From: Actinoplanes palleronii
GTDB taxonomy: Bacteria; Actinomycetota; Actinomycetes; Mycobacteriales; Micromonosporaceae
Direction: 5' to 3'
DNA: 64,000 nucleotides
NCBI RefSeq assembly: GCF_016862315.1
Contig: NZ_BOMS01000040.1
Span: 84,834-148,833 of the forward strand
The position numbers were made by a program, and so were the translations under genes. A model generated the notes under the pieces. That model ran no database searches. It saw nothing but the letters and a program-made list of their open reading frames with translations, and was not told where the DNA came from. Below, piece after piece: positions 52,005 to 60,652 of the stretch. Each line of letters opens with the position of its first letter. The stretch's first letter is position 1.

Positions 52005-52424
52005 GTGGATATCGCGGCAGACGGCATGCAGCACCTGTTCACCAGCAATGGAGGCGGTGCGCTCGCCGAGCGGATGGGCATCGTGATCACCGAGGCCACG
52101 GCCGAGCGGGTGGTCGGGACGATGCCGGTCGAGGGCAACACCCAGCCGTACGGGCTGCTGCACGGCGGGGCGTCCTGCGTGCTGGCGGAGACCCTCGGCT
52201 CGGTCGGGGCGGTGCTGCACGGGCAGACCGTGGACCGGCCGTTCGCGGTCGGGGTGGACATCAACGCCACCCATCACAAGGCGGCCCGCTCCGGGCTGGT
52301 GACCGGGATCGCGGTTCCGGTGCACCGGGGGCGTGCGGTCGCCACGTACGAGGTGGTCCTCGAGGACGAGTCCGGCGAGCGGGTCTGCACGGCTCGGATC
52401 ACCTGCCTGCTGCGTGGCGCCTGA
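52005..52424 (+). CDS. Hotdog-fold thioesterase, PaaI type
   Basis: 139 residues: MPVEGNTQPYGLLHGGASCVLAETLGS is the signature N/Q-x-x-G-x-x-HGG motif of PaaI/4HBT thioesterases, with the catalytic Glu in LAETLGS; VGVDINATHHKAARSG follows. Hydrolyses acyl-CoA; the acyl group cannot be told. The GTG start is 8 nt after TAACGT (leaderless). Confidence 0.85.
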   Translation: MDIAADGMQHLFTSNGGGALAERMGIVITEATAERVVGTMPVEGNTQPYGLLHGGASCVLAETLGSVGAVLHGQTVDRPFAVGVDINATHHKAARSGLVTGIAVPVHRGRAVATYEVVLEDESGERVCTARITCLLRGA

Positions 52425-52474
52425 CCCTCTTGATCGACGGGCGTTCCTTGACGGTTCGACGTACGGTTCTGTGC

Positions 52475-52864
52475 GTGACCGGAGTACCACAGCATGCGTT
52501 CGACGACGCCACGCAGATCCTGACCTGCGCTCTCAGCGGTGACAGCGATGCTGTGGCCAGTACCTTCGACGCGGTCGTGGACCGGGACGGGGTGGTCGGC
52601 GCGTGGGACGTCGCGTGGTGCCTGGCCGCGACGATGGTCGGTGGCCTGCCCGGCGGCGGCGGCTGGACCCTGGAGTTCCCCGGCATCGACGACGCACGGT
52701 ATGACAAGCGGTGGGTCGCCCGGTTCGTCAGCGCGTACGTGAACGGCGACTTCCCGACCGGCGAGGCGCTGTTCGGCGCCGCGATCGCCGACGGCCAGCT
52801 GCCGGACTGCCTGCTCGCCCTGGCCGGTTCCACTGTCGCGACCCTGCGGCACCGGGCGGCCTGA
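52475..52864 (+). CDS. Hypothetical protein, 129 aa
   Basis: Soluble protein of unknown family, slightly acidic, with an Ala-rich helical C-terminus (LPDCLLALAGSTVATLRHRAA) and a mid-region GGGGWTLEFPGIDDARYDKRW. The GTG at 52475 is 7 nt after TACGGT, leaderless; the longer frame from 52430 runs through that promoter. Co-directional with the thioesterase gene. Confidence 0.6.
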   Translation: MTGVPQHAFDDATQILTCALSGDSDAVASTFDAVVDRDGVVGAWDVAWCLAATMVGGLPGGGGWTLEFPGIDDARYDKRWVARFVSAYVNGDFPTGEALFGAAIADGQLPDCLLALAGSTVATLRHRAA

Positions 52865-52912
52865 TCCGGGCCCGGGGAGCACCTGCCCCGGGCCGGCTAC
52901 ACCTTCCGGTCA

Positions 52913-53218
52913 CTACTTCTTGTGGTATAGCGCTTTTGCGTACTGCGTCGCGGCGGCCGCGTTGTACATCGACGCCTGTGACATGAAGAAGTTGTTGTCA
53001 GAGATGGTCTTGGACGCCTGCGCGGTGCCGGAGTAGCGGATGTCAGCCTCCGCTTCGGACAGTCCGCGTGCCTTGAACTGCCGGCGCATCGCCATCTTGC
53101 CGGCGCGGAACGCCTCGGCCGCCTCCTCGGCGAACTTCATGTTCGTCATGGCCTTCTCGCTCAGCGCCTCCGCAAGGTTGTAGGCCGCCTGTTCTGTCTC
53201 GTTCATGAAGGTCTGCAC
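52913..53218 (-). CDS. Small helical hypothetical protein, 101 aa
   Basis: Mostly alpha-helical and rich in Ala, Glu, Met and Asn: EQAAYNLAEALSEKAMTNMKFAEEAAEAFRAG, then RGLSEAEADIRYSGTAQASKTI and NFFMSQASMYNAAAATQYAKALYHKK. GTG at 53218 has AGGAGGG nine bases upstream; the ATG four codons on would be too far. Reminiscent of small secreted or structural helical proteins, but no family is recognised. Divergent from the RTX gene across 255 bp. Confidence 0.6.
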   Translation of the reverse strand: MQTFMNETEQAAYNLAEALSEKAMTNMKFAEEAAEAFRAGKMAMRRQFKARGLSEAEADIRYSGTAQASKTISDNNFFMSQASMYNAAAATQYAKALYHKK

Positions 53219-53473
53219 GGCGATGTGCCCTCCTCGCAAAACCGGATCCAGTGGGGACCGTCCGATAACACTTTGATAGAGCGGGCGGCCACCTTCAAGA
53301 GGGCACCCGTGCCCCGTGGGCTGCGGTTCCACGTAGGACAGTGGTGTCGATCACTTACGTTGAGACCATCAATGGGCCGAAACGGGGACGCGGGCCGGAA
53401 CGGTACCGTTCTACGATGTGGCCCGTGCGGTGATCGACACCGCCTGATCCGCTCGCAACGGGGGAATGTCTCG

Positions 53474-54517
53474 ATGTTCTTGATCAATCGCAAGTCACTG
53501 ACCGCCGTCGGCGCCACCGTCGTCGCCGTTTTCGCTGCGACCGCCCTGTTCGCCTCTCCGGCCCAGGCCGCCACGGCCGGCCTGGCGCGGGTGTCCGGCA
53601 CCACCATCAAGTTCAACGCCCTGATGAGCAAGGCGAACTCGCTGGTCATCACGGTCTCGGGTCGGACCGTCACGCTCGATGACAAGGTCGCCCTGAAGCC
53701 CGGCAAGGGTTGCAAGCGGGTCGACTCGACCAAGGTGAAGTGCACCACCTCGAAGAAGCCGACGAAGATCTCCGTCGCTCTCGGGGACAAGAACGACAGG
53801 GTCACCAACAAGACCTCGATCTACATGCTCGCCGACGGCGGCGCCGGCAACGACACCCTGATCGGTGGCAACGGCCCGGACCAGCTGCAGGGCTACACCG
53901 GCATCGACAAGCTCTACGGCGGCAACGGCAACGACAAGCTGTTCGGCGAGAGCGGCAACGACATCCTCAACGCCGGCGCGGGCAACGACCAGGTCTGGGG
54001 CGGCACCGGCAACGACAAGATCGCGGGCTACGCCGGCCGGGACCAGATCGCCGGCGACGCGGGCAACGACGTCATCTCCGGTGGCGTCGGCAACGACCTG
54101 ATCTACGGCTACGCGGGCAACGACCGGATCAACGGTGACGCCGGCGACGACGAGATCTACGGCGACCAGTACTACAGCACCGCGGCCGGCGCCGACACCC
54201 TCTCGGGCGGCGACGGCAAGGACACGCTGACTGGCGGCAACGGCGTCGACTCGATCATCGGCGGCAACGGCGACGACTTCCTGTACGGCGCGTACTTCGA
54301 CCTCAACACCGGCCACCCGATCGGCGCAGCCGCCGCGGACCGCCTCAACGGCGGCGCCAACAACGACTACTGCCTCTCCCTCGGTGGCGCCGTCTACGGT
54401 GCCTGCGAGGTGACCGGCAACCCGTGGGCGTCGGCTTCCGCCTCCGCCGTGACCACCAACACCCCGGAGATCTCCGCCGACGTCCTCAAGCGCCTGGTCT
54501 CCTCCACCCGCTGGTAA
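53474..54517 (+). CDS. Exported RTX (GGxGxDxxx) calcium-binding repeat protein, 347 aa
   Basis: Sec signal peptide at residues 1-33 (LTAVGATVVAVFAATALFAS, cut after AQA). A short beta domain with one CKRVDSTKVKC pair precedes the RTX region (about residues 125-290): GGAGNDTLIGGNGPDQLQG, GGNGNDKLFGESGNDIL, GGTGNDKIAGYAGRDQIAG and so on, about 14 nonapeptides forming a Ca-stabilised beta-roll. A C-terminal CLSLGGAVYGAC loop follows. No catalytic domain is seen, so it may be structural or adhesive. GGGGAA precedes the ATG; a strong terminator follows. Confidence 0.85.
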   Translation: MFLINRKSLTAVGATVVAVFAATALFASPAQAATAGLARVSGTTIKFNALMSKANSLVITVSGRTVTLDDKVALKPGKGCKRVDSTKVKCTTSKKPTKISVALGDKNDRVTNKTSIYMLADGGAGNDTLIGGNGPDQLQGYTGIDKLYGGNGNDKLFGESGNDILNAGAGNDQVWGGTGNDKIAGYAGRDQIAGDAGNDVISGGVGNDLIYGYAGNDRINGDAGDDEIYGDQYYSTAAGADTLSGGDGKDTLTGGNGVDSIIGGNGDDFLYGAYFDLNTGHPIGAAAADRLNGGANNDYCLSLGGAVYGACEVTGNPWASASASAVTTNTPEISADVLKRLVSSTRW

Positions 54518-54540
54518 CCACCCCTCCAGCACTCCGAATC

Positions 54541-54569
54541 GGCGCCCGGCAGGCTTCCTGCCGGGCGCC
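54541..54569 (+). terminator. Terminator of the RTX gene
   Basis: 13-bp perfect stem GGCGCCCGGCAGG / CCTGCCGGGCGCC with a 3-nt loop, followed by TTTCTC, 24 bp past the stop. Confidence 0.92.
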
Positions 54570-54594
54570 TTTCTCGCCCGCCGCTCACAGCGTC

Positions 54595-55019
54595 GCGTGG
54601 GGTTTTTGGGTGCGGAGCGTGCCGTAAGTCCCCACGCAACGTCGAGTCGCGTGGTGTGTGGGGCTTTTGGGTGCGGAGCGTGCCGTAAGTCCCCACGCAG
54701 GAGCGCGCCGCGTGGTGCGTGGGGCTTTTAGGTGCGGAGCGCGCCGCAAGTCCCCACACAGGCTGGGGGGAGCGCTTCGCCACCGACGGCCGGCTGGTGG
54801 TGAGGGCTGCCTCGTGGGCCGGGAGACGGCCGTGAGCGCCAGCCGACGGACCGGGGGGGGCGCTGGGGTCCGTGATTCGCAGCTACGCCGCGGGAGATCG
54901 CCACAGGGCTGCGGATTGGTGTGCCGTGCGGCACGGGGCGCGCCGTAATTCCCCACGCAAGGGTGGGACCCACGCTGCGTGTGAGATTTGGGTTCGGAGC
55001 GCACCACAACTTCACACGC
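54595..55019. repeat. Palindromic repeat array 2, same family as array 1 but inverted
   Basis: Full copies begin near 54595, 54655, 54716 and 54976, plus one half-copy ending near 54959; spacing of the first three is 60-61 bp. Unit: GCGTG(G/T)G... arms around GGTGCGGAGCG(C/T)(A/G)CC. The centre carries GGAG, the reverse complement of the CTCC in array 1, so this array has opposite orientation. Between 54761 and 54925 is a non-repeat stretch containing a CGGCTGG...CCAGCCG inverted repeat. The gap 54518-55062 contains no gene. Confidence 0.88.
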
Positions 55020-55062
55020 GATGGTGGAGTGAGCGAAAAAAGAATGGGCCTGGAAAGCAAAA

Positions 55063-55091
55063 CGTCCACCGCGCTTTTCAGCTGGTGGACG
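55063..55091 (-). terminator. Terminator of the tRNA cluster
   Basis: On the minus strand CGTCCACC and GGTGGACG (8 bp) close a 13-nt loop and lead into TTTTGCTTT, 25 bp after the tRNA-Phe 3' end. Confidence 0.85.
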
Positions 55092-55115
55092 GTGCTCAGT
55101 GCCCGGCGAGAGGCC

Positions 55116-55192
55116 TGGTGGCCAGGGGCGGGGTCGAACCGCCGACCTTCCGATTTTCAGTCGGACGCTCGTACCAACTGAGCTACCTGGCC
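55116..55192 (-). tRNA. tRNA-Phe (GAA), CCA encoded
   Basis: Minus strand: acceptor GGCCAGG / CCTGGCC, discriminator A, anticodon loop CTGAAAATC with GAA, T-loop GTTCGACCC. The CCA tail is in the DNA (55116-55118). Confidence 0.96.
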
Positions 55193-55206
55193 GTGCAATG
55201 TTGTTG

Positions 55207-55280
55207 CGGTCCTGACGGGACTTGAACCCGCGACCTCCGCCTTGACAGGGCGGCGAGCACTCCAACTGCTCCACAGGACC
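55207..55280 (-). tRNA. tRNA-Asp (GTC)
   Basis: Minus strand: acceptor GGTCCTG / CAGGACC, discriminator G, anticodon loop CTGTCAAG with GTC, T-arm CGGGTTCAAGTCCCG. No encoded CCA. 14 bp from tRNA-Phe in a Glu-Asp-Phe cluster. Confidence 0.96.
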
Positions 55281-55341
55281 TTGCTTTGTTACTGTATATC
55301 CTTGCCTAGTTCGTCAGCGACTTGCATCGCTAACTTACCAG

Positions 55342-55414
55342 TACCCCCAACGGGATTCGAACCCGTGCTACCGCCTTGAAAGGGCGGCGTCCTAGGCCAC
55401 TAGACGATGAGGGC
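55342..55414 (-). tRNA. tRNA-Glu (TTC)
   Basis: Minus strand: acceptor GCCCTCA / TGGGGGT (G-T end pair, as usual for actinobacterial Glu), discriminator A, anticodon loop CTTTCAAG with TTC, T-arm ACGGGTTCGAATCCCGT. First of the cluster; promoter presumably in 55415-55587, which shows no gene. Confidence 0.96.
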
Positions 55415-55587
55415 AACTCCGCCATCATTGCACACCGAGTTGGCTACCCGATCTGCAACGCTTGGTGGCCTTGGCCCCAACCGCGCCCCGTTGAAGGCTT
55501 GGAAAGCATATGTGATCCACCGGCCGGTCTCCAAATCGGTATCCCCTTTTTCGTTCACGCGCCTCTGACCAGCGGAAACGTCGGGGG

Positions 55588-56559
55588 TCAGATGGCGGCG
55601 AGGAGTTGGACCGCTTCGGGGAGGCCGGTCAGCCGGGTGATTCCGGGGGGTAGATCGCCGCTCGGCCAGCCCGGACCGGCGGCGGCGACGACCAGAGGCA
55701 GGTGCGGAACGTCGCGGACCCGGATCAGCTGGTCGACGGTCCCGGTGGCGGGGCGCTGCGACCAGAGCACCACCGCGGCCGGCCCGGTACGCCCGATCGC
55801 GTCCAGCAGCGCCACCGACGGCATCCGAGCCCCGAAGAAGCGGCTGGGTACCCCGGCCTCGCCCAGCGCCGCGGTGAGCGCCTCCAGCGGCAGCGTGTGC
55901 TGTTCCTCGTCGGCCGCGGCGAGCAGGATCCGGGGATTGCCGGGTGCCCGCTGCGCGGTGGCGAGCACCTCGGTGACGGTCCGGGACAGCAGGTGCTCAA
56001 CCTCGATGAAGCGCTGGGTGACCCGATATCGATCACCGATCTCGACGAGCGCCGGCACCATCGTGTCGGTCCAGGCGGGCACCACGCCGCGTTCGGTGAT
56101 GGCGGTGCAGAGGATGTCCCGCATGGCCGGCGCGTCCAGCCGCGTCGCGGCGCGCACCAGCCCACGGACCACCGAGGCCGCCGCGGGTGGTGAGCCGCCG
56201 TCCCGGGGAGCGGGCGCCGGCCCGCCCAGCGGGGCGTTCCGGGCCCAGGCGGCGGCCTCGGCGGGTGCCACGCCCTGGGTGGTGAGGCGCTGCATGACCT
56301 GCAGCCGGTCCATGTCCTCCGCGGAGTACCGCCGGTGGTGCCCGGCCTCGTGCCGGCTGGGTCCGAGGCCGTACCGCTGATGCCAGGTGCGCAGGGTGGT
56401 GACCGCCACGCCGAGACGACGCGCTGCCGCCCCGGCACTCAAACCCGCATCAACCGGCGAGGAATCCGGCGAGGAAGGAACTGAAGGCGGCCGGGAGGGA
56501 GCCGCGTCGCTCAGCGGAGGGAGCGGCGAGGAAGGTGGCGAACCACTCTCATCGGCCAA
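55588..56559 (-). CDS. litR: MerR/B12-binding photoregulator, LitR/CarH-like
   Basis: 323 residues. A Ser/Pro-rich N-terminal 35 residues, then a MerR helix-turn-helix (SAGAAARRLGVAVTTLRTWHQRYGLGPSR, wing GHHRRYSAEDM), a helical linker, and the adenosyl-cobalamin-binding region: RVTQRFIEVEHLLSRTVTEVL (helical cap, Glu-His) and AAADEEQHTLPLEALTAALGEAG (lower axial His of CarH-type sites). Light splits Co-C in AdoCbl and releases the repressor from DNA (family knowledge). Its start overlaps the end of idi by 11 bp, and it lies within the carotenoid-photolyase cluster, matching LitR-regulated clusters in Streptomyces. Confidence 0.85.
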   Translation of the reverse strand: MADESGSPPSSPLPPLSDAAPSRPPSVPSSPDSSPVDAGLSAGAAARRLGVAVTTLRTWHQRYGLGPSRHEAGHHRRYSAEDMDRLQVMQRLTTQGVAPAEAAAWARNAPLGGPAPAPRDGGSPPAAASVVRGLVRAATRLDAPAMRDILCTAITERGVVPAWTDTMVPALVEIGDRYRVTQRFIEVEHLLSRTVTEVLATAQRAPGNPRILLAAADEEQHTLPLEALTAALGEAGVPSRFFGARMPSVALLDAIGRTGPAAVVLWSQRPATGTVDQLIRVRDVPHLPLVVAAAGPGWPSGDLPPGITRLTGLPEAVQLLAAI

Positions 56560-57094
56560 CCGATCGCTCCGCGAGAACCTCGAGCACGCCCGGCAACCAT
56601 GGGGCGTACTTCTCCGGCGCGGCGGAGATCTCAGCGCGCAGCGCCGACGGTGAGACCCAGCGCAGCGTGGCCACCTCGGTCGGGTCCGGCTCGGGCGCGA
56701 CCCCGTCCGGCAGGGATCCGAGCAGCACGTGGTCGTATTCGTGCTCGACCCGGCCGGTGGCCGGATCCGCAGCCCGGTACGCGTAGACGCCGACCTCGGT
56801 CAGCTCGACACCTCGTACCGAAAGCTCTTCTTGAAGACGGCGACCGGCCGCGGTCGTGACCGTCTCGCCCGGCTCGGGATGGCCGCAGCAGGTGTTTCCC
56901 CAGCGCAGCGGGAAGCGGGTCTTGACCGCGGCCCGCTGCTGCAGCAGCACTTCGCCCTCGGCGTTCCGTAAGAAGACCGAAAAAGCCCGGTGTAGCCGTC
57001 CAGGTTCCTGATGCGCGTCGGCGACGGTGGCCGAGCCGACGGCACGGCCGTCGGCGTCAACAAGTTCGACGAGGTGTTGTTCGCGGGTGCTCAT
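56549..57094 (-). CDS. idi: Isopentenyl-diphosphate delta-isomerase, type I
   Basis: Nudix-fold isomerase (IPP to DMAPP), 181 residues. LLQQRAAVKTRFPLRWGNTCCGHPEPGE carries the active-site Cys and metal-binding His; RRLQEELSVRGVELTEVGVYAYRA continues the fold with the catalytic Glu region EHEYDHVLLG. Supplies C5 units for carotenoids. Overlaps crtI by 4 bp upstream and the MerR gene by 11 bp downstream. Confidence 0.92.
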   Translation of the reverse strand: MSTREQHLVELVDADGRAVGSATVADAHQEPGRLHRAFSVFLRNAEGEVLLQQRAAVKTRFPLRWGNTCCGHPEPGETVTTAAGRRLQEELSVRGVELTEVGVYAYRAADPATGRVEHEYDHVLLGSLPDGVAPEPDPTEVATLRWVSPSALRAEISAAPEKYAPWLPGVLEVLAERSVGR

Positions 57095-58572
57095 GAGACT
57101 CCCCTTGTGATCCGGCTGGCGGCCAGCTTTCCGGAGATGAGCACCATCGGCACGCCGACACCGGGTTGTGTCCCCGAACCGGTGAAGACCACGTTCGGTA
57201 GCGTCGGGTGCAGGTTCGACGGCCGGAACGGTCCGGTCTGGGCGAACGTGTGCGCGGCGGCGAACGGCGTGCCGGCGGCCATCCCGTCGTCGGCCCAGTC
57301 GGCCGGCGTGATGATCCTTTCGACCTCGACGCCGTCCCGGAATCCGATGTATCCGCGCTGTTCCAGCGTGCGCAGCAGCTCGTCGGCGTAGCGCTCGCCC
57401 AGGCCGCCGCGCCAGTCCATCGGGCCGGCCTCCAGGTTGGGCGCGGGCGCGAGCACGTAATAGGTCTGCTTGCCGGCCGGGGCGGCCGCCGGATCGGTGC
57501 GGGTCGGGTTGGTGACCAGCAGTGACGGGTCACTCATCAGCAGCCCCTTGTTGATCACCTCGTCGAAGGTGCGCTTCCACGTCGTACCGAAATGGATGTT
57601 GTGGTGTGCGATCTTGCTATAGGCCTGGTTCGAGCCGATGTGCAGGACCACGCAGGACGGCGAGTAGCGGAGGCGGCGCTGGCGCCGGGCCGGGAGCAGG
57701 TCGCGGTAGGCGATCGGAAGATCAGGATTGAGTACGACGACGTCCGCCGAAATCCGCTCGCCGCCGGCGGTGACCACCCCGGTCGCCCGGCCGTTCTGGG
57801 TGATCACCCGCTCGACGGTGGTGTCGTAGCGGAACGTGACACCGTGTTTCTCGGCCGCCCCGGCCAGGGCCTTTGGCACCGCGTGCATCCCGCCCTTGGG
57901 GTAGAACACGCCGACCACCGAGTCGAGGTACGCGATCACCGCGTAGATCGCCAGCGCGTCGTGCGGCGCGAGCCCGGCATACATCGCCTGGAACGAGAAG
58001 ATCCGCTGGGTACGCGGGTCACGGAAGTAGTCGTTGATCTTCGGCTGGAGCTTGCGGAACGCGCCCATGCCGAGCAGCTTCAGCAGGTTCAGGCTGAGCA
58101 GGTCGACCGGGCTGTCCAGGTTCCGGTCGATGAAGTGGTCGCGCTCCAGCTGCCAGAGATTCCGGGTGAAGTCGACGAACCGCAGGTAGCCGTCGGCCTC
58201 CCGGGCGCCGCAGACCCGGGCGATCTCGGCCGCCATCCGGGTGGTGTCGGAGCGCACGTCAAGGGTGGAGCCGTCCGGGTAGTACGCCCGGTACGCCGGA
58301 TCCACCGGCGTCAGCTCCAGCCAGTCGGAGAGTTTCTCGCCGACCGCCGCGAGCGGCTCCTCGATCAGTTCCGGCATGGTCAGCACGGTCGGCCCGGTGT
58401 CGAACTCGAAGCCGTCGACGGAGAGCCGTCCGGCCCGCCCGCCCGGCACCTTCTCCCGTTCCACGACGGTGACCTCGCGCCCGGCCGCGGCCAGGTGCAA
58501 GGCACAGGACAGGCCGGCCAGGCCGGCGCCGACTATGACGACGCGATCGGTAGGTCCGGTGACGGTGCGCAC
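57091..58572 (-). CDS. crtI: Phytoene desaturase CrtI
   Basis: FAD-dependent desaturase/isomerase, 493 residues, phytoene to lycopene in bacteria. Dinucleotide motif GAGLAGLS at 15-22, EREKVPGGRAGRL, and the C-terminal signature PTLPNVVFTGSGTQPGVGVPMVL. Start GTG at 58572; coupled to idi (ATGA). No crtY, crtU or cyclase is in the window, so the visible pathway ends at lycopene. Confidence 0.93.
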   Translation of the reverse strand: MRTVTGPTDRVVIVGAGLAGLSCALHLAAAGREVTVVEREKVPGGRAGRLSVDGFEFDTGPTVLTMPELIEEPLAAVGEKLSDWLELTPVDPAYRAYYPDGSTLDVRSDTTRMAAEIARVCGAREADGYLRFVDFTRNLWQLERDHFIDRNLDSPVDLLSLNLLKLLGMGAFRKLQPKINDYFRDPRTQRIFSFQAMYAGLAPHDALAIYAVIAYLDSVVGVFYPKGGMHAVPKALAGAAEKHGVTFRYDTTVERVITQNGRATGVVTAGGERISADVVVLNPDLPIAYRDLLPARRQRRLRYSPSCVVLHIGSNQAYSKIAHHNIHFGTTWKRTFDEVINKGLLMSDPSLLVTNPTRTDPAAAPAGKQTYYVLAPAPNLEAGPMDWRGGLGERYADELLRTLEQRGYIGFRDGVEVERIITPADWADDGMAAGTPFAAAHTFAQTGPFRPSNLHPTLPNVVFTGSGTQPGVGVPMVLISGKLAASRITRGVS

Positions 58573-58621
58573 GTCGTGACTCCAAAGGGATGAGAAAGAG
58601 GGGAACGACGGAGGGGGTTCA

Positions 58622-59695
58622 TCATGCCGGGCGCTGTGTCGCCACGGTGGCCAGCTCGATCAGCTCGCTCCGGGCCTCGCTGTCGATCGGCGCCGAGGCC
58701 AGTGCGGTGAGGCCCTCGGTGACCCGAGCCCGGATCATCTCCTCGACCCGGGCCGGCGCGCCGGTCTCCGCGATGATCTGCGCCTTGCGGCCGATCTCGG
58801 CGGTGGCCAGCTCGTCGCGTTGGGCCGGGGTGGCCATCCGCTGGGCCAGCATGAGTAGTGCGGTGGGCTTGCCGGTGCTCAGGTCGTCACCGGCCGGCTT
58901 CCCGGTGACCGCCGGGTCGCCGAACACGCCGAGCAGGTCGTCCCGCAGCTGGAAGGCCTCGCCGACGGCGATGCCGTAGACCTGGTACGCCTCGGCCACC
59001 TCGGCGTCCTCCACCTCGGCGAGCGCCAGCCCGAAGTCGAGCGGCCACTGCACCGTGTAGCTGGCCGTCTTGTGCCGGGCGACCAGCAGGGCCCGCTCCA
59101 CCGACCAGGACTCCGGATCGGTCTCGCCGAGCACGTCCAGGTACTGCCCGGCGACGGCTTCGATGCGCATCCGGTCGTACCGGGAGCGGACCTCGAGCAG
59201 GGTGGCCGGTGGCAGCGGGGTGCGGGCCAGCAGCTGGTCGGCCCAGATCAGGCAGAGGTCGCCGACCAGCACCGCGGCCGACGTGCCGAACCGGGCGCCG
59301 TGCCGGGCCCCGAAGATCCGATGGGCGGTGGGCCGGCCGCGCCGGGTGTCCGAGTCGTCCATCAGGTCGTCGTGCACCAGGGCGAACGTGTGCATCAGCT
59401 CGAGCGCGCCGAGCGCCGGCAGCAGCGGATCGGAAGGAGTGCCGGGACGGGCGACGCCGCGCCATCCCCAGTACGCGAACGTCGGCCGCAGCCGCTTCCC
59501 ACCGGCCATCACCAGGTCGCGAGCGGTGCGCCCGAATCCGCCGAGTGACGGATCGATGGCGTCCAACGCGGCGATCTGCGGGGCGAGGAAGTCGGCGAGG
59601 GTTCCCTCGACGGCGCTGATCAGACCGGTGTGGGAGGCCGGTTGCCGGGGTATCGCCCCAAGACGGCGATTTCCCTCGAGGGTGTCATTGGCCAC
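58622..59695 (-). CDS. crtE: Polyprenyl synthetase (geranylgeranyl-diphosphate synthase)
   Basis: All-alpha prenyltransferase, 357 residues. First Asp-rich motif LVHDDLMDDSDTRRGRPT (DDxxxxD bacterial style), second RDDLLGVFGDPAVTGKPAGDDL; also LVMAGGKRLRPT. Makes GGPP for CrtB. The fifth residue before the first Asp motif is Phe (HTFALVHDD), consistent with C20 rather than longer chains (inference). GTG start at 59695 with a leaderless -10 (TACGGT, 7 nt). Confidence 0.9.
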   Translation of the reverse strand: MANDTLEGNRRLGAIPRQPASHTGLISAVEGTLADFLAPQIAALDAIDPSLGGFGRTARDLVMAGGKRLRPTFAYWGWRGVARPGTPSDPLLPALGALELMHTFALVHDDLMDDSDTRRGRPTAHRIFGARHGARFGTSAAVLVGDLCLIWADQLLARTPLPPATLLEVRSRYDRMRIEAVAGQYLDVLGETDPESWSVERALLVARHKTASYTVQWPLDFGLALAEVEDAEVAEAYQVYGIAVGEAFQLRDDLLGVFGDPAVTGKPAGDDLSTGKPTALLMLAQRMATPAQRDELATAEIGRKAQIIAETGAPARVEEMIRARVTEGLTALASAPIDSEARSELIELATVATQRPA

Positions 59696-59702
59696 GCTCA
59701 GT

Positions 59703-59726
59703 ACCGTACCCTAACTTTCGGAAGTT
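59703..59726. promoter_or_regulatory. Divergent crtE-crtB promoter with a palindrome
   Basis: The minus-strand -10 TACGGT (59703-59708) drives crtE. Next to it AACTT-TCGG-AAGTT (59713-59726) is a perfect 5-bp inverted repeat with a 4-bp spacer, centred between the two divergent genes: a candidate operator for the MerR/B12 regulator encoded in the cluster (inference). Confidence 0.45.
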
Positions 59727-59763
59727 GCGTCGATTCGTGCGTCGATTTACCGGGAGGACCGGG

Positions 59764-60651
59764 ATGGATACCGATCTGGCTGCCGCCTACGCGCGCTGCC
59801 GTGACCTGCACCGCGAGCACGGACGCACGTATTACCTGGCGACCCGGTTACTACCGGCCTGGAAGCGCCGTCATGTGCACGCTCTGTATGGATTCACCCG
59901 GTTCGCCGACGAGATCGTCGACCGGACCGAGCTGCAATCGCCCGCGGCGCGCTCCGCGGAGCTGACCGCCTGGTCCGCCGGGTTCCTGGCCGGTCTGCGG
60001 GGGGAGGACGTCGACGACCCGCTGCTGCCGGCCGTCCTGCACACCATCGCCGTCTTCGGGCTGGACCTTGACGATTTCGAGAAGTTCCTGCGCAGCATGG
60101 CCATGGACCTGACCGTGACCAGCTACCCGACCTACGCCGACCTGCTCGACTACATGGAGGGCTCGGCCGCGGTGATCGGCACGATGATGCTGCCGATCCT
60201 GGGCTCCTCCGACCCGCTGGCCGCCCGTGAACCGGCCCGCCAGCTCGGCTTCGCGTTCCAGCTCACCAACTTCATCCGGGACGTCGCCGAGGACACCGCC
60301 CGCGGCCGGATCTACCTGCCGCAGGAGCACCTCGCCGAGTTCGGCGTCACCCCCGAGGAGCTCGCCGCCGGGGTGGCCACCCCGGCGATCCGCGCGCTGA
60401 TCCGCGCCGAGGTGGGCCGGGCCCGCGAGCACTACGCGGCCGCCGCCCCCGGCATCCCGCTGCTCGAGCCGGCCTCGCAGGCCTGCATGCGCACCGCGTT
60501 CCAGCTCTACGGCGGCATCCTCGACGAGATCGAGTCGGCGGGCTACGACGTCTTCGCGCGCCGCGCCACGGTGCCGAACCGCCGGCGGGCCGCGGTCGCG
60601 GTCCGCAGCCTGCTCACCCGGCCCGGCACTCCGGTCCGGCTGGCGGCCTGA
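59764..60651 (+). CDS. crtB: Phytoene synthase CrtB
   Basis: Condenses two GGPP to phytoene, 295 residues. First Asp motif YGFTRFADEIVD, second LTNFIRDVAEDTARGRIYLP with the DVxED core; substrate segment RTYYLATRLLPAWKRRHVHALY. Start ATG at 59764 after CGGGAGGACC; a longer upstream frame is not supported. Divergent from crtE; 1 bp before the photolyase start. Confidence 0.94.
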   Translation: MDTDLAAAYARCRDLHREHGRTYYLATRLLPAWKRRHVHALYGFTRFADEIVDRTELQSPAARSAELTAWSAGFLAGLRGEDVDDPLLPAVLHTIAVFGLDLDDFEKFLRSMAMDLTVTSYPTYADLLDYMEGSAAVIGTMMLPILGSSDPLAAREPARQLGFAFQLTNFIRDVAEDTARGRIYLPQEHLAEFGVTPEELAAGVATPAIRALIRAEVGRAREHYAAAAPGIPLLEPASQACMRTAFQLYGGILDEIESAGYDVFARRATVPNRRRAAVAVRSLLTRPGTPVRLAA

Positions 60652-60652
60652 G

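Noticed and set aside
53474..54517. Toxin (hemolysin) function for the RTX protein
   Set aside because: It has only RTX repeats with a Sec signal peptide, no catalytic or pore-forming domain and no type I exporter genes nearby.
54585..55274. Minus-strand frame over repeat array 2 and the tRNAs
   Set aside because: It runs through two tRNA genes and the repeats; an artefact of high GC.
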